A DNA stretch of 64,000 bases. Origin: Blautia sp. (GTDB lineage: Bacteria; Bacillota; Clostridia; Lachnospirales; Lachnospiraceae). Made by a program: the position numbers and the translations under genes. Position 1 is the first letter of the stretch. Every line of letters starts with the position of its first letter. The DNA lies in contig JAFWGA010000019.1 in assembly GCA_017515325.1 (NCBI GenBank), positions 1 to 64,000 on the forward strand, written 5' to 3'. The notes beneath the pieces were generated by a model, which saw nothing but the letters and a program-made list of their open reading frames with translations, was not told the DNA's origin and made no database searches. This document shows, one piece after another, positions 45,946 to 53,848 of the stretch.

Positions 45946-47022
45946 ATGGGAAAAATACGATTTGCTCTGATCGGAGCAGGCTGGCGGGCTCAGTTTTTTA
46001 TCCGGATCGCTAAGGCGTTGCCGGAGAGCTTTGAACTGACCGGAGTCCTGGTCCGAGATCCCATGAAAGGAAGCGCTTTTGCTGAAAATTGGCAGGTAAA
46101 GGTGGTCTCGACTCTGGAGGAACTGCTAAAGGATTCCCCTGACTTTGTCGTCCTGTCGATTCGGCGGGGAGAAGCAGCGGACTATCTGATTCGTTTATTC
46201 CGGATGGGGGTTCCGGTTCTGGCTGAGACACCTCCGGGAGAGACCTTTGAGAAGCTGAATGAGCTGTGGCGGGCTTACGAACAGTATCAGCCAAAGGTAC
46301 AGGTAGCCGAGCAGTATTTCCTGCAACCCTTGTATGCGGCCTGGTACCAGGCTATTCAGGAGGGGCTGATCGGGGAGGTGACAAATATCAGTATTTCTGC
46401 CCTTCATGGCTATCATGCTGTCAGCATGATCCGGAGAATGCTGGGAATAAAGGGGGAGACATGTGTCATGTACGGCAAGCGTTACAGCTTCCCTGTAACC
46501 CAGACCTATAGCCGGGCAGGTATGACCTTTGACGGTGAGGTGACGCAATGCAGCCGGGATCGGGTCGTTTTTGAATTTGAAAACGGAAAGACTGCTTTTT
46601 TTGATTTTGCCGGCTCGGTACAGTATCACAGCTTTATCCGGACAAGGCAGCTCAATATCCAGGGTACCCGGGGCGAGATTGATGATCTGACAATCCGTTA
46701 TCTGTTGCCGTCAAATATACCGGTAACAGAGGAGTTGAGACGGATTGATCTTGGAGTGTACGGAAATCAGGAATGGGCTCATTATGGGATCATGCTGGGG
46801 GAAAGATTTCTCTATCAGAATCCATTTGAGAATGCCAGGCTGAATGATGATGAGATTGCCATAGCCGGACTTTTGCTGGGTATGGGGAGATACGTCGCAG
46901 GGGGGGATGAGATCTATCCGCTTTCCCAGGCCCTGCAGGATACCTATCTTTCCCTTAAGATGGAGGAAGCGCTGAAGACACCTTATCAGCCGGTAAAGAC
47001 CCTGGCACAGATATGGAGCTGA
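45946..47022 (+). CDS. Gfo/Idh/MocA-family oxidoreductase
   Basis: 358 residues. An N-terminal Rossmann fold starts FALIGAGWRAQFF and continues to about residue 120 with VLSIRR and the AETPPGET segment where the family has the EKP motif. The C-terminal alpha/beta domain follows. The EKP lysine is replaced (Glu-Thr-Pro), so classic sugar dehydrogenase activity is not assured. It overlaps no gene but is only 1 bp from the metallophosphoesterase stop, so the two are cotranscribed. A terminator-like hairpin lies at 47043-47079. The substrate is unknown. Confidence 0.82.
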   Translation: MGKIRFALIGAGWRAQFFIRIAKALPESFELTGVLVRDPMKGSAFAENWQVKVVSTLEELLKDSPDFVVLSIRRGEAADYLIRLFRMGVPVLAETPPGETFEKLNELWRAYEQYQPKVQVAEQYFLQPLYAAWYQAIQEGLIGEVTNISISALHGYHAVSMIRRMLGIKGETCVMYGKRYSFPVTQTYSRAGMTFDGEVTQCSRDRVVFEFENGKTAFFDFAGSVQYHSFIRTRQLNIQGTRGEIDDLTIRYLLPSNIPVTEELRRIDLGVYGNQEWAHYGIMLGERFLYQNPFENARLNDDEIAIAGLLLGMGRYVAGGDEIYPLSQALQDTYLSLKMEEALKTPYQPVKTLAQIWS

Positions 47023-47042
47023 TTGCTTTCGAACAGACAAGG

Positions 47043-47084
47043 ACAGGCGCGTACATCTTTTATGGGTATATGCGCCTGTTCGCC
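47043..47084 (+). terminator. Terminator-like hairpin after the oxidoreductase gene
   Basis: ACAGGCGC (47043-47050) pairs with GCGCCTGT (47072-47079), extendable outward, followed by TCGCCTGTTTTC. The T-run is interrupted, so strength is uncertain. Confidence 0.5.
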
Positions 47085-47176
47085 TGTTTTCATATCGATA
47101 AAGGTCAGTTTTCCTGACGTTTTTTGCCTGCTGCACCGGCGAGTAAAGCGAGTCAAATTGGCTTTATACTCTCTCC

Positions 47177-48373
47177 TCACCACATCTCAACAGAGCCTCT
47201 TTTCTCCCCGGCTGTCCAGTAAACCCTGTTTTCTCCGGGTTTGACATAGATATGGTCTATGCCGGGCACAGCAGCTGTCAACCGGTTCGTCAGGTCCTCC
47301 AGGTCTGCCTCCTGCCCTGCGTTGGATTGGATCTTAAATCTGGGCAGGGAGGGAAGCTCCTTTGTGTCCTGTGATATTGGGGAGGTATGATCCTTCTGCA
47401 TCTCCATGTTATTTTTTTGAGATTCCTGGTTTTGGGGATTGCCTGGTGCACTGGGAAAGCTCTGCGTATCTGTGGTCATTCGGGTTAGCTGATGCTCCCT
47501 GGCTTCCTGAGAATCCTGGCCATCCGGGTTCTTCTGGATTATCTGAGGATCAAGGGTATCCGGAAGCTTTTGTGTTATTGGCGTTTCCAGTGGTTCCAAT
47601 GGTTTCAGGGATTCCTGGTGAGGCAGGATATCCTGGGAGTCTAATACCCCGAAAAGGGCGGGTATTTTTTCGGCATTCATCATCCGGCTGGTCACGGCGG
47701 AGGCATGGCTGAGCATGCTCTCCACCTTTGTTTCAAGAGCTACATTGATGAAACGATCGACGTCGATGCCCCGCAGCTCGAAGAAATAGAATGGATTTTC
47801 GTCCAGGCGCAGACCGATTCCGTACATGACGGCAGCTACATGCTTGCACATGAGAGCCCAGTCCGGACAGCTGCACATAAAGCTGATCTCCGCGGGGGAG
47901 GGAAAGATGCCGTCTTTCTGGGTAAAAAGCGTTTTCAAATCCTCGGGGAATTTTCCGTAGACCAGATCCTCCATATTCTGGATACGTCTGCCACATTTTT
48001 CCAGGATGACCTGGCATTTTTCTTCCGACAGGGGACTGATACGGATTTCTACCTTATAGGGGGTGCGTCTGGTACCCTGCACCCGTGCTTCTATTTTCCC
48101 CTTCTGTATTTTGAGATCGACGACAGTGCCGCTTCGGACATAGCGCCGGCCCCGTTCCAGACGAGAACCATAGTCTGCGTAGCGTTCCAGGTTTTCACAC
48201 CAGGCCTGTCCCCACCAGCTTTGGCAGATCGGGCCTTTGGAGGAATGGGGAAGAACAGGCTCCAGGATCCGGCCTTTCTTTTTGGCAGAGGAAACGCTGG
48301 CCTGGGCTTTTCTTTTCAATTCCTCCACCGAAGGCTGGCTGTAGGATGAAAAATCACTCCAATATCTGCTCAT
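47177..48373 (-). CDS. SWIM zinc-finger protein
   Basis: 398 residues. The SWIM motif C-x-C-x(n)-C-x-H is present (FMCSCPDWALMCKHVAAVMY, about residues 168-187). The N-terminal part (WWGQAWCENLERYADY...RGRRYVRSG) is the conserved region of bacterial SWIM proteins encoded next to SNF2 ATPases. Residues about 235-340 are a low-complexity Gln/Pro/Ser/Asp-rich linker. The last 50 residues form a small, separate block (LTAAVPGIDHIYVKPGENRV). The gene starts 19 bp after the SNF2 gene, so the two form an operon and probably a complex acting on nucleic acids. The exact role in bacteria is not settled. Confidence 0.85.
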   Translation of the reverse strand: MSRYWSDFSSYSQPSVEELKRKAQASVSSAKKKGRILEPVLPHSSKGPICQSWWGQAWCENLERYADYGSRLERGRRYVRSGTVVDLKIQKGKIEARVQGTRRTPYKVEIRISPLSEEKCQVILEKCGRRIQNMEDLVYGKFPEDLKTLFTQKDGIFPSPAEISFMCSCPDWALMCKHVAAVMYGIGLRLDENPFYFFELRGIDVDRFINVALETKVESMLSHASAVTSRMMNAEKIPALFGVLDSQDILPHQESLKPLEPLETPITQKLPDTLDPQIIQKNPDGQDSQEAREHQLTRMTTDTQSFPSAPGNPQNQESQKNNMEMQKDHTSPISQDTKELPSLPRFKIQSNAGQEADLEDLTNRLTAAVPGIDHIYVKPGENRVYWTAGEKRGSVEMW

Positions 48374-48392
48374 GTCGCTTGCCCCTCCCTCT

Positions 48393-51017
48393 TTACATTT
48401 CCAGCCGCATCAGCTTCAACAGCTCCTGATTGCCCAGTTCTGTGATCCATGCTTCTCCACCGGAGCCGATCACGTTTTCCGCCAGTTCCTTTTTGCTGTT
48501 GATCATGACATCTATTTTTTCTTCTATCGTTTTTTCCGAAACCAGTTTGTGAACAATGACATTTTTATTCTGCCCGATCCGGTAGGCCCGGTCGGTAGCC
48601 TGATTCTCCACAGCCGGATTCCACCAGCGGTCAAAATGGATGACATGGTTGGCGGCAGTCAGATTCAGCCCTGTGCCGCCTGCCTTTACCGAAAGGATCA
48701 TAAAAGGATAATACTCTTTTCCGTTAAACAGATCGGTAAGCTCGGTTCGTTTTTTGACCGGTGTGCCTCCGTGCAGAACCAGTCCCTTTCTGCCGAAGAT
48801 TGTTTCCAGATAGCGTTCAAGGGCGTCAATGATCTCGCGGTACTGGGTAAAGACGAGAACCCTTTCCCGCTTTTCATAAATGGTACTGCATATGTCCCTG
48901 AGAAGGGAGAATTTACCGCTTTCATCCGGGGCAAAGGCTGTCTGTCCCAGATATTGGTCAGGATGATTGCAGATCTGCTTAAGCTTTGTGATTGTCGCCA
49001 GAATCAGCCCCCGTCTTTGCATCCCGTCAAGAGCTTCAAGCTGATATTCGAGGTTGTCTACCACCTGATGATAAAGAGCGATCTGTTTTTTGCTTAGCTG
49101 GACATAATCCAGCTGTTCCATCTTGTCCGGCAGATCGGCAATGATGCGCTTGTCGGTTTTCAGGCGGCGAAGGATAAAGGGAGATACCATATTCTTCAGC
49201 TTTTGGTAGCCTTCGGTATTCCGTTCCAGCTCCTTGGCGAATTTTCTGAATTCCGTGGATGTGCCGAGGAGTCCCTTGTTGAGGAAATCAAACAGGGACC
49301 ACAGGTTGGCGAGCTCATTTTCGATCGGAGTTCCTGTCATAGCGATCCTGTTGCCGGCGTGGAGCTTTTTGATGGTTCGGGTCTGCAGGGTACCGGGATT
49401 TTTGATCGCCTGAGCCTCATCTAGGATGACACAGGTCCATTCGGTTTCCTGCAGCTGTTTCAGCCTGCCGACCATACCGTATGTGGTGATGGTAAGGAAG
49501 GTGGGTCTGGTTTTCAGAAGGTCTGCCAGCTGGGTTGAAGGGAGGCCGTGCAGGATCAGACAGGGAAGGGAGGGGGTGAATTTTTCGGCTTCCTTTTCCC
49601 AGTTTCCCAGAAGGGAAGCAGGAACAATCAAGAGTATCCTCTCCTGGGGGTCTTTATCATATCTGGCCTGTAGATAGGTCAGAACCTGCAGGGTTTTCCC
49701 CAGACCCATATCGTCAGCCAGACAGGCGCCGAAGCCGAGCTGGGACATCGTTTCCAGCCAGGAAAAGCCGGTTTCCTGATAGGGACGGAGAGTGGCCTTT
49801 ACTCCGCTGGGAATGCTGCTTTGCTCCATGGCAGATGGCTGACGAAGCCGGTAGAGAAGCTCGCTCAACCATTTTCCGTTTGTGATCAGGGGACCCACAT
49901 CAAGATCGACTTTCGATGCGGCACCAAGACCGGTTTCCATACGCAAGGCATCTCTCAGAGAAAGAGATCCCTTGAAGGCTTCCATTTGCTTCAGGAGCTC
50001 TTGCAGACGGGCATGATCCACCTCGACCCATTTCCCCTTGAGCAGGGCCAGGCCTTCAGACTGGCCGAGAAGCATCTGAATGTCTTCTTCGGTCAGCATG
50101 ACACCGTCCACAACAAGAGAAGGACGCATGGAGAGGATTCCGTCAAAGCCCAGGATAGATGGTTTATCCTCTCCCAGAGTAACGTTCAGTGCGACAGAGG
50201 ATGCCTGGCGCTTCCACCAGGCGGGGACCCGGCAGAGGATCCCTGTTTTTTCTATTTCAGGAACTGCCTTCAGGATGACATAGGCTTCCCTGGAGGTAAG
50301 CCGCAGGGGATGAAAAAGCTCGCCGCTTTCCACAAATTCGCCGATCAGAGCACAGGCTTCTGAGGCTTTATTCAGGCAGGAAAGCAAGGAAAGCAGCTTT
50401 TCTCTTTGTCCTTTATATTCTTCCAGGGCGTAGGACAAGGGCATATGCCGGACTGTGCCGTCAGGCAGCTTTGTCGCGTATGTGGCGAGAAAAGCAAAGG
50501 GAAAATCCTCCTCTTTGCTTTCCACAAGGTGGAAAAAGACTCGTTCCGGGACATGAAGCGCCTGGCTTTTTTCCGCCAGGAAGAGGGAAACACTGCCCTT
50601 ATATTCCCGGATGCTCCTGCAGAAAACCCGATTCAGTCGTTCAAACAGCAAGAGAAGCCAGGCTTCATCGATATATTCCGTCCCCAACCCGAAGGGAACG
50701 GAATATAAAAGCCTTCTGGCTGTATCCGGAAGAAGCTCAACCTTTGTCTGCTCTCTGGTCACCTCCAGACCGGGCAGACTGGTCAGGGCCTGGATGAATT
50801 CAACACTCAACAGGTAGAGCCAGCCAAAGGTGGGGGATGCCAGCTGGGGTTTTTCTTCAAAACCTAGAGCAAATAAAGCCTGATCGGGATCCTCGTCAAA
50901 GGCTTTTTTCCAGGAAAGGATCCATGGCTCGTCCTGTGGGCACAGGGCTTCGACCAGAAATGAATCTGGGGTGAAAATGGCATTTAAAGTAGGTAGTGGA
51001 TGAGTTGCTGTTTCCAT
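48393..51017 (-). CDS. SNF2-family DNA-dependent ATPase/helicase
   Basis: 874 residues. The N-terminal half (about 1-410) is the bacterial SNF2-associated region. It is followed by helicase motifs: I LADDMGLGKTLQ, II LDEAQAIKNPG (DEAQ rather than DEAH), III MTGTPIENEL, IV/V LSVKAGGTGLNLTAA, VI ATDRAYRIGQ. These proteins translocate on DNA and remodel DNA-protein complexes. ATG 51015-51017 is preceded by two tandem copies of a 16-bp block containing AAGAGGGAACT. The ORF could be extended 20 codons upstream through that repeat, but the extension has no ribosome site. It is the first gene of an operon with the SWIM gene. Confidence 0.9.
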   Translation of the reverse strand: METATHPLPTLNAIFTPDSFLVEALCPQDEPWILSWKKAFDEDPDQALFALGFEEKPQLASPTFGWLYLLSVEFIQALTSLPGLEVTREQTKVELLPDTARRLLYSVPFGLGTEYIDEAWLLLLFERLNRVFCRSIREYKGSVSLFLAEKSQALHVPERVFFHLVESKEEDFPFAFLATYATKLPDGTVRHMPLSYALEEYKGQREKLLSLLSCLNKASEACALIGEFVESGELFHPLRLTSREAYVILKAVPEIEKTGILCRVPAWWKRQASSVALNVTLGEDKPSILGFDGILSMRPSLVVDGVMLTEEDIQMLLGQSEGLALLKGKWVEVDHARLQELLKQMEAFKGSLSLRDALRMETGLGAASKVDLDVGPLITNGKWLSELLYRLRQPSAMEQSSIPSGVKATLRPYQETGFSWLETMSQLGFGACLADDMGLGKTLQVLTYLQARYDKDPQERILLIVPASLLGNWEKEAEKFTPSLPCLILHGLPSTQLADLLKTRPTFLTITTYGMVGRLKQLQETEWTCVILDEAQAIKNPGTLQTRTIKKLHAGNRIAMTGTPIENELANLWSLFDFLNKGLLGTSTEFRKFAKELERNTEGYQKLKNMVSPFILRRLKTDKRIIADLPDKMEQLDYVQLSKKQIALYHQVVDNLEYQLEALDGMQRRGLILATITKLKQICNHPDQYLGQTAFAPDESGKFSLLRDICSTIYEKRERVLVFTQYREIIDALERYLETIFGRKGLVLHGGTPVKKRTELTDLFNGKEYYPFMILSVKAGGTGLNLTAANHVIHFDRWWNPAVENQATDRAYRIGQNKNVIVHKLVSEKTIEEKIDVMINSKKELAENVIGSGGEAWITELGNQELLKLMRLEM

Positions 51018-51049
51018 ATATAGTTCCCTCTTAATATAGTTCCCTCTTA
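51018..51049 (-). repeat. Tandemly duplicated Shine-Dalgarno block before the SNF2 gene
   Basis: The 16-bp sequence TAAGAGGGAACTATAT (minus strand) is present twice with no gap (51034-51049 and 51018-51033). The copy next to ATG 51017 serves as the ribosome site. The upstream copy has no in-frame ATG directly behind it. Confidence 0.8.
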
Positions 51050-51144
51050 GTGCATGCTGCCGCAGGCTAATCGTCACATTTGCTTCCGACTTTATCTATG
51101 CGTCCGTGCGCACAGTAAACCAGGCATCTGGTTCGTTTCCTAAT

Positions 51145-51173
51145 AATATACTTAAGATTTGTTTTTTCGTCAA
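51145..51173 (-). promoter_or_regulatory. Sigma-A promoter of the SNF2-SWIM operon
   Basis: On the minus strand TTGACG (51173-51168), a 17-bp spacer and TATATT (51150-51145) give five of six matches at each hexamer. The leader would be about 120 nt and includes the duplicated ribosome-site block. Confidence 0.65.
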
Positions 51174-51311
51174 GTTGTAACCACATGGCCCATTGTCCTT
51201 CGCAAAGCATCGGGTTGACTTTTGGGTCACGATGCTATAGGCTTCACAGGGTAAGGCTTTGGCCTCAGTGATTTAGGAGAGGCGTCTTTGTGTATTTAGG
51301 GGGAAAAGGCA

Positions 51312-52433
51312 ATGGTAAGAATGGCCATTATCGGTACGGGAAATATGGGTGGTAAATATGCCAGAATGATCTGGGAGGGAAGGATTCCGGATATGTGTCT
51401 GGCTGGGGTGACAATAAGAAGAAAGGAGGAACAGGAGGATTTCTGCAGACTGACGGATAACCAGGTAAAAGTGTACGGGAGTGAAGACGAGCTTTATCAG
51501 CACGCTGACAGCTTTGACGCTGTCCTGATCGCAACCCCGCATAAGCTGCATCCCGCTATGGCTGTCAGGGCTATCGAGCATGGCAAGCATTTGCTGGTGG
51601 AAAAGCCGATCGGGATTTCTCTCGGGCAGTGCAGGCCTATGCTGGAGAAGGCTGCCGCATCATCGTTGGTTTTTTCCGTTATGTTCCATCAGCGGGCATA
51701 CGAAAAATTCCGCAGGATTAAGGAACTCCTGGACGGAGGAACGATCGGCCGGATCTACCGGGCTCAGATGGAAAACAGCCGATATTTTCGCACAGTCAGG
51801 TATCACCATTCCGGTTCCTGGCGCAGCAGCTGGACGGGAGAGGGAGGAGGAGCCCTGATCAATCAGGGACAGCATATCCTGGACATCTGGCAGTGGCTTT
51901 TGGGCAGGCCTTTGAGCGTTTCAGCCAGGATACATTTTGGGAAATACAATGATTTCCTGGTTGACGATGAGGCAAGCCTGTATATGGAATATCCGAATCA
52001 GAGCTGTGGCGTTTTTATCCTGACGACCGGGGAAGGGACCTGGACAGAAAGGCTTGAAATAGCCGGTTCCAAGGGGACGATCCTTTTGGATAAGGATACG
52101 CTCACATTGTATCAGTACAGCCAGGATCTGGATGAATACAGGAGCCAGGCTTTGGTACACTCGAGAGAAGAGCTGCAGGAGACGGTGAGTGTATGGGAAC
52201 TGCCGGTGAAGCAGGAACCCTATGAGATGATGCTGGAGAATTTTGCGGCTGCCATTGAGAGGGGGGAACCCCTTTTGGTCAGGGGAGAAGAGGCAGCTGG
52301 AGCCTTGGAGCTGATGAACGCGGCTTATCTTTCTGCCTGGAAGGGAAAGGAGATCTCTCTTCCCGTCGATCCAGACGAATATGAGACAGAGCTTGAAAAG
52401 CACCAGAGGGAGGAGGAAAAAGACAGGATATGA
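51312..52433 (+). CDS. Gfo/Idh/MocA-family oxidoreductase
   Basis: 373 residues. It has a Rossmann start MAIIGTGNMGGKYA, IATPHKLHP, and the intact EKP motif in LLVEKPIGIS (catalytic lysine). In the C-terminal domain are GGGALINQGQHILDIWQW, with the conserved His/Asp region of the family. It probably oxidises or reduces a sugar, inositol or related compound with NAD(P). ATG 51312 follows GGGGGAAAAGG. The stop codon overlaps the peptidase T start by 4 nt (ATGA), so translation is coupled. A possible promoter TTGACT/TATAGG lies at 51215-51241, but its 15-bp spacing is poor. Confidence 0.88.
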   Translation: MVRMAIIGTGNMGGKYARMIWEGRIPDMCLAGVTIRRKEEQEDFCRLTDNQVKVYGSEDELYQHADSFDAVLIATPHKLHPAMAVRAIEHGKHLLVEKPIGISLGQCRPMLEKAAASSLVFSVMFHQRAYEKFRRIKELLDGGTIGRIYRAQMENSRYFRTVRYHHSGSWRSSWTGEGGGALINQGQHILDIWQWLLGRPLSVSARIHFGKYNDFLVDDEASLYMEYPNQSCGVFILTTGEGTWTERLEIAGSKGTILLDKDTLTLYQYSQDLDEYRSQALVHSREELQETVSVWELPVKQEPYEMMLENFAAAIERGEPLLVRGEEAAGALELMNAAYLSAWKGKEISLPVDPDEYETELEKHQREEEKDRI

Positions 52434-53647
52434 GAGCCTATGAGCGTTTGATTCATTATGCCAGGATAGATACGACCAGTGATGAGAGTAAGGAGGACAC
52501 GGTCCCCTCCACGCCAGGACAGTTCGACCTTGCCAGGAGCTTGGCCGAGGAGATGCAGGCCCTGGGCATTTCCGAGGTGAGAGTGGATGATAAGTGCTAT
52601 GTCTATGGATGCATCCCGGCGACAGAGGGCAGGGAGGATGCCGTGGGGCTGGGCTTTATTGCTCATCTTGATACGGCACCGGATTTTTGCGGGAAGAATG
52701 TCGCTCCCCAGATTCACGAGAATTATGACGGGGAGGATCTGGTGCTGGGGGACAGCGGACTTTTACTTCGTACCAGTCAGTTCCCGCATCTGAAGAAGAT
52801 GAAGGGAAAGACCCTGATCACAACGGACGGCAGAACCCTGTTGGGAGCAGATGACAAAGCCGGCATTGCTGAGATCATGACGGCAGCTGAACAGCTGATC
52901 TCAAGCGGAGAGCCACATGGCAGGGTCTGCCTGTGTTTTTCTCCGGATGAGGAGATTGGGGGAGGAGCAAAGGATCTGGACATTCCCGGCTTTGGGGCTG
53001 TATATGCCTATACCGTTGACGGGGGAGCGGAGAATGAGATTGAATATGAGAACTTTAATGCTGCCAGCGCAGAATTTGAAATCCACGGCTTTAACATTCA
53101 TCCCGGTGATGCCAAGGACAGGATGATCAATGCGGCTCTGCTGGCCTGCAGGATCAATGGCATGCTGCCGGAGGCTGAGACGCCCAGGGATACACAGGAT
53201 TATGAAGGCTTTTTTCATCTGACGCAGATGGAGGGAGACGTGGAGAAAGCGGTTTTGCGCTATATCGTCAGAGATCACAGCGCCGGGCATTTTGAAGCCA
53301 GACTGGAAACGCTTCGGCATATTGAAAAGATCATGAACAGCCGATGGGGGGAAGGCACGGTAAAGCTGACCATCAGGCAGCAGTACCGGAATATGAAGGA
53401 GAAAATCGAGCCCTGTATGCATCTGATAGAAAATGCAAAAAGGGTGATCCGGGATCTGGGAATGGAACCTGTCACCAGCCCGGTGAGAGGGGGTACGGAT
53501 GGTGCCCAGTTATCCTACCGGGAGCTTCCCTGCCCCAATCTCGGCACCGGAGGATATGCTTTCCATGGCCCCTATGAGCATATCACCGCCGAAGGGATGG
53601 ATTTTGCCGTAGAGGTGATTCTGGGACTGATTCGGGCTTACAGCTAA
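52430..53647 (+). CDS. pepT: Peptidase T (tripeptide aminopeptidase)
   Basis: 405 residues, typical for M20B peptidase T, which removes the N-terminal residue from tripeptides in the cytoplasm. Signatures are YARIDTTSDE near the start, the first metal ligand and catalytic Asp in GFIAHLDTAPD, LLGADDKAGIAEIM, the catalytic Glu-Glu in SPDEEIGGGA, YTVDGG, and the C-terminal RGGTDGAQLSYRELPCPNLG and metal-binding His in YAFHGPYEH. Its start overlaps the upstream oxidoreductase by 4 nt. Confidence 0.93.
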   Translation: MRAYERLIHYARIDTTSDESKEDTVPSTPGQFDLARSLAEEMQALGISEVRVDDKCYVYGCIPATEGREDAVGLGFIAHLDTAPDFCGKNVAPQIHENYDGEDLVLGDSGLLLRTSQFPHLKKMKGKTLITTDGRTLLGADDKAGIAEIMTAAEQLISSGEPHGRVCLCFSPDEEIGGGAKDLDIPGFGAVYAYTVDGGAENEIEYENFNAASAEFEIHGFNIHPGDAKDRMINAALLACRINGMLPEAETPRDTQDYEGFFHLTQMEGDVEKAVLRYIVRDHSAGHFEARLETLRHIEKIMNSRWGEGTVKLTIRQQYRNMKEKIEPCMHLIENAKRVIRDLGMEPVTSPVRGGTDGAQLSYRELPCPNLGTGGYAFHGPYEHITAEGMDFAVEVILGLIRAYS

Positions 53648-53660
53648 CGGAAGGAGACTG

Positions 53661-53700
53661 ATTCTGCTGCTTTGGCAGCTCATTGCCAAAGCAGCAGAAT
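53661..53700 (+). terminator. Long perfect hairpin after peptidase T
   Basis: A 17-bp perfect stem (53661-53677 with 53684-53700) with a 6-nt loop begins 14 nt after the stop codon. No T-run follows, so it may act as a transcript stabiliser as well as a terminator. A second short inverted repeat, TTTACTGCG / CGCAGTAAA, lies at 53727-53776. Confidence 0.6.
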
Positions 53701-53848
53701 TGATATCATGCCTGTATGGTGATTTGTTTACTGCGCCGAATTTATACCGCTGCAAGGGGCATGACTCCGCAGTAAATATGTGAGCATACTGATGCTGCTC
53801 AGGTCAGCAGCCCATACTTGATGCAAGCTGCTTCGGAAACTCTGTCAG

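Noticed and set aside
51215-51241. Promoter TTGACT/TATAGG for the second oxidoreductase
   Set aside because: The 15-bp spacer is too short for confidence; kept only as a remark in the gene entry.
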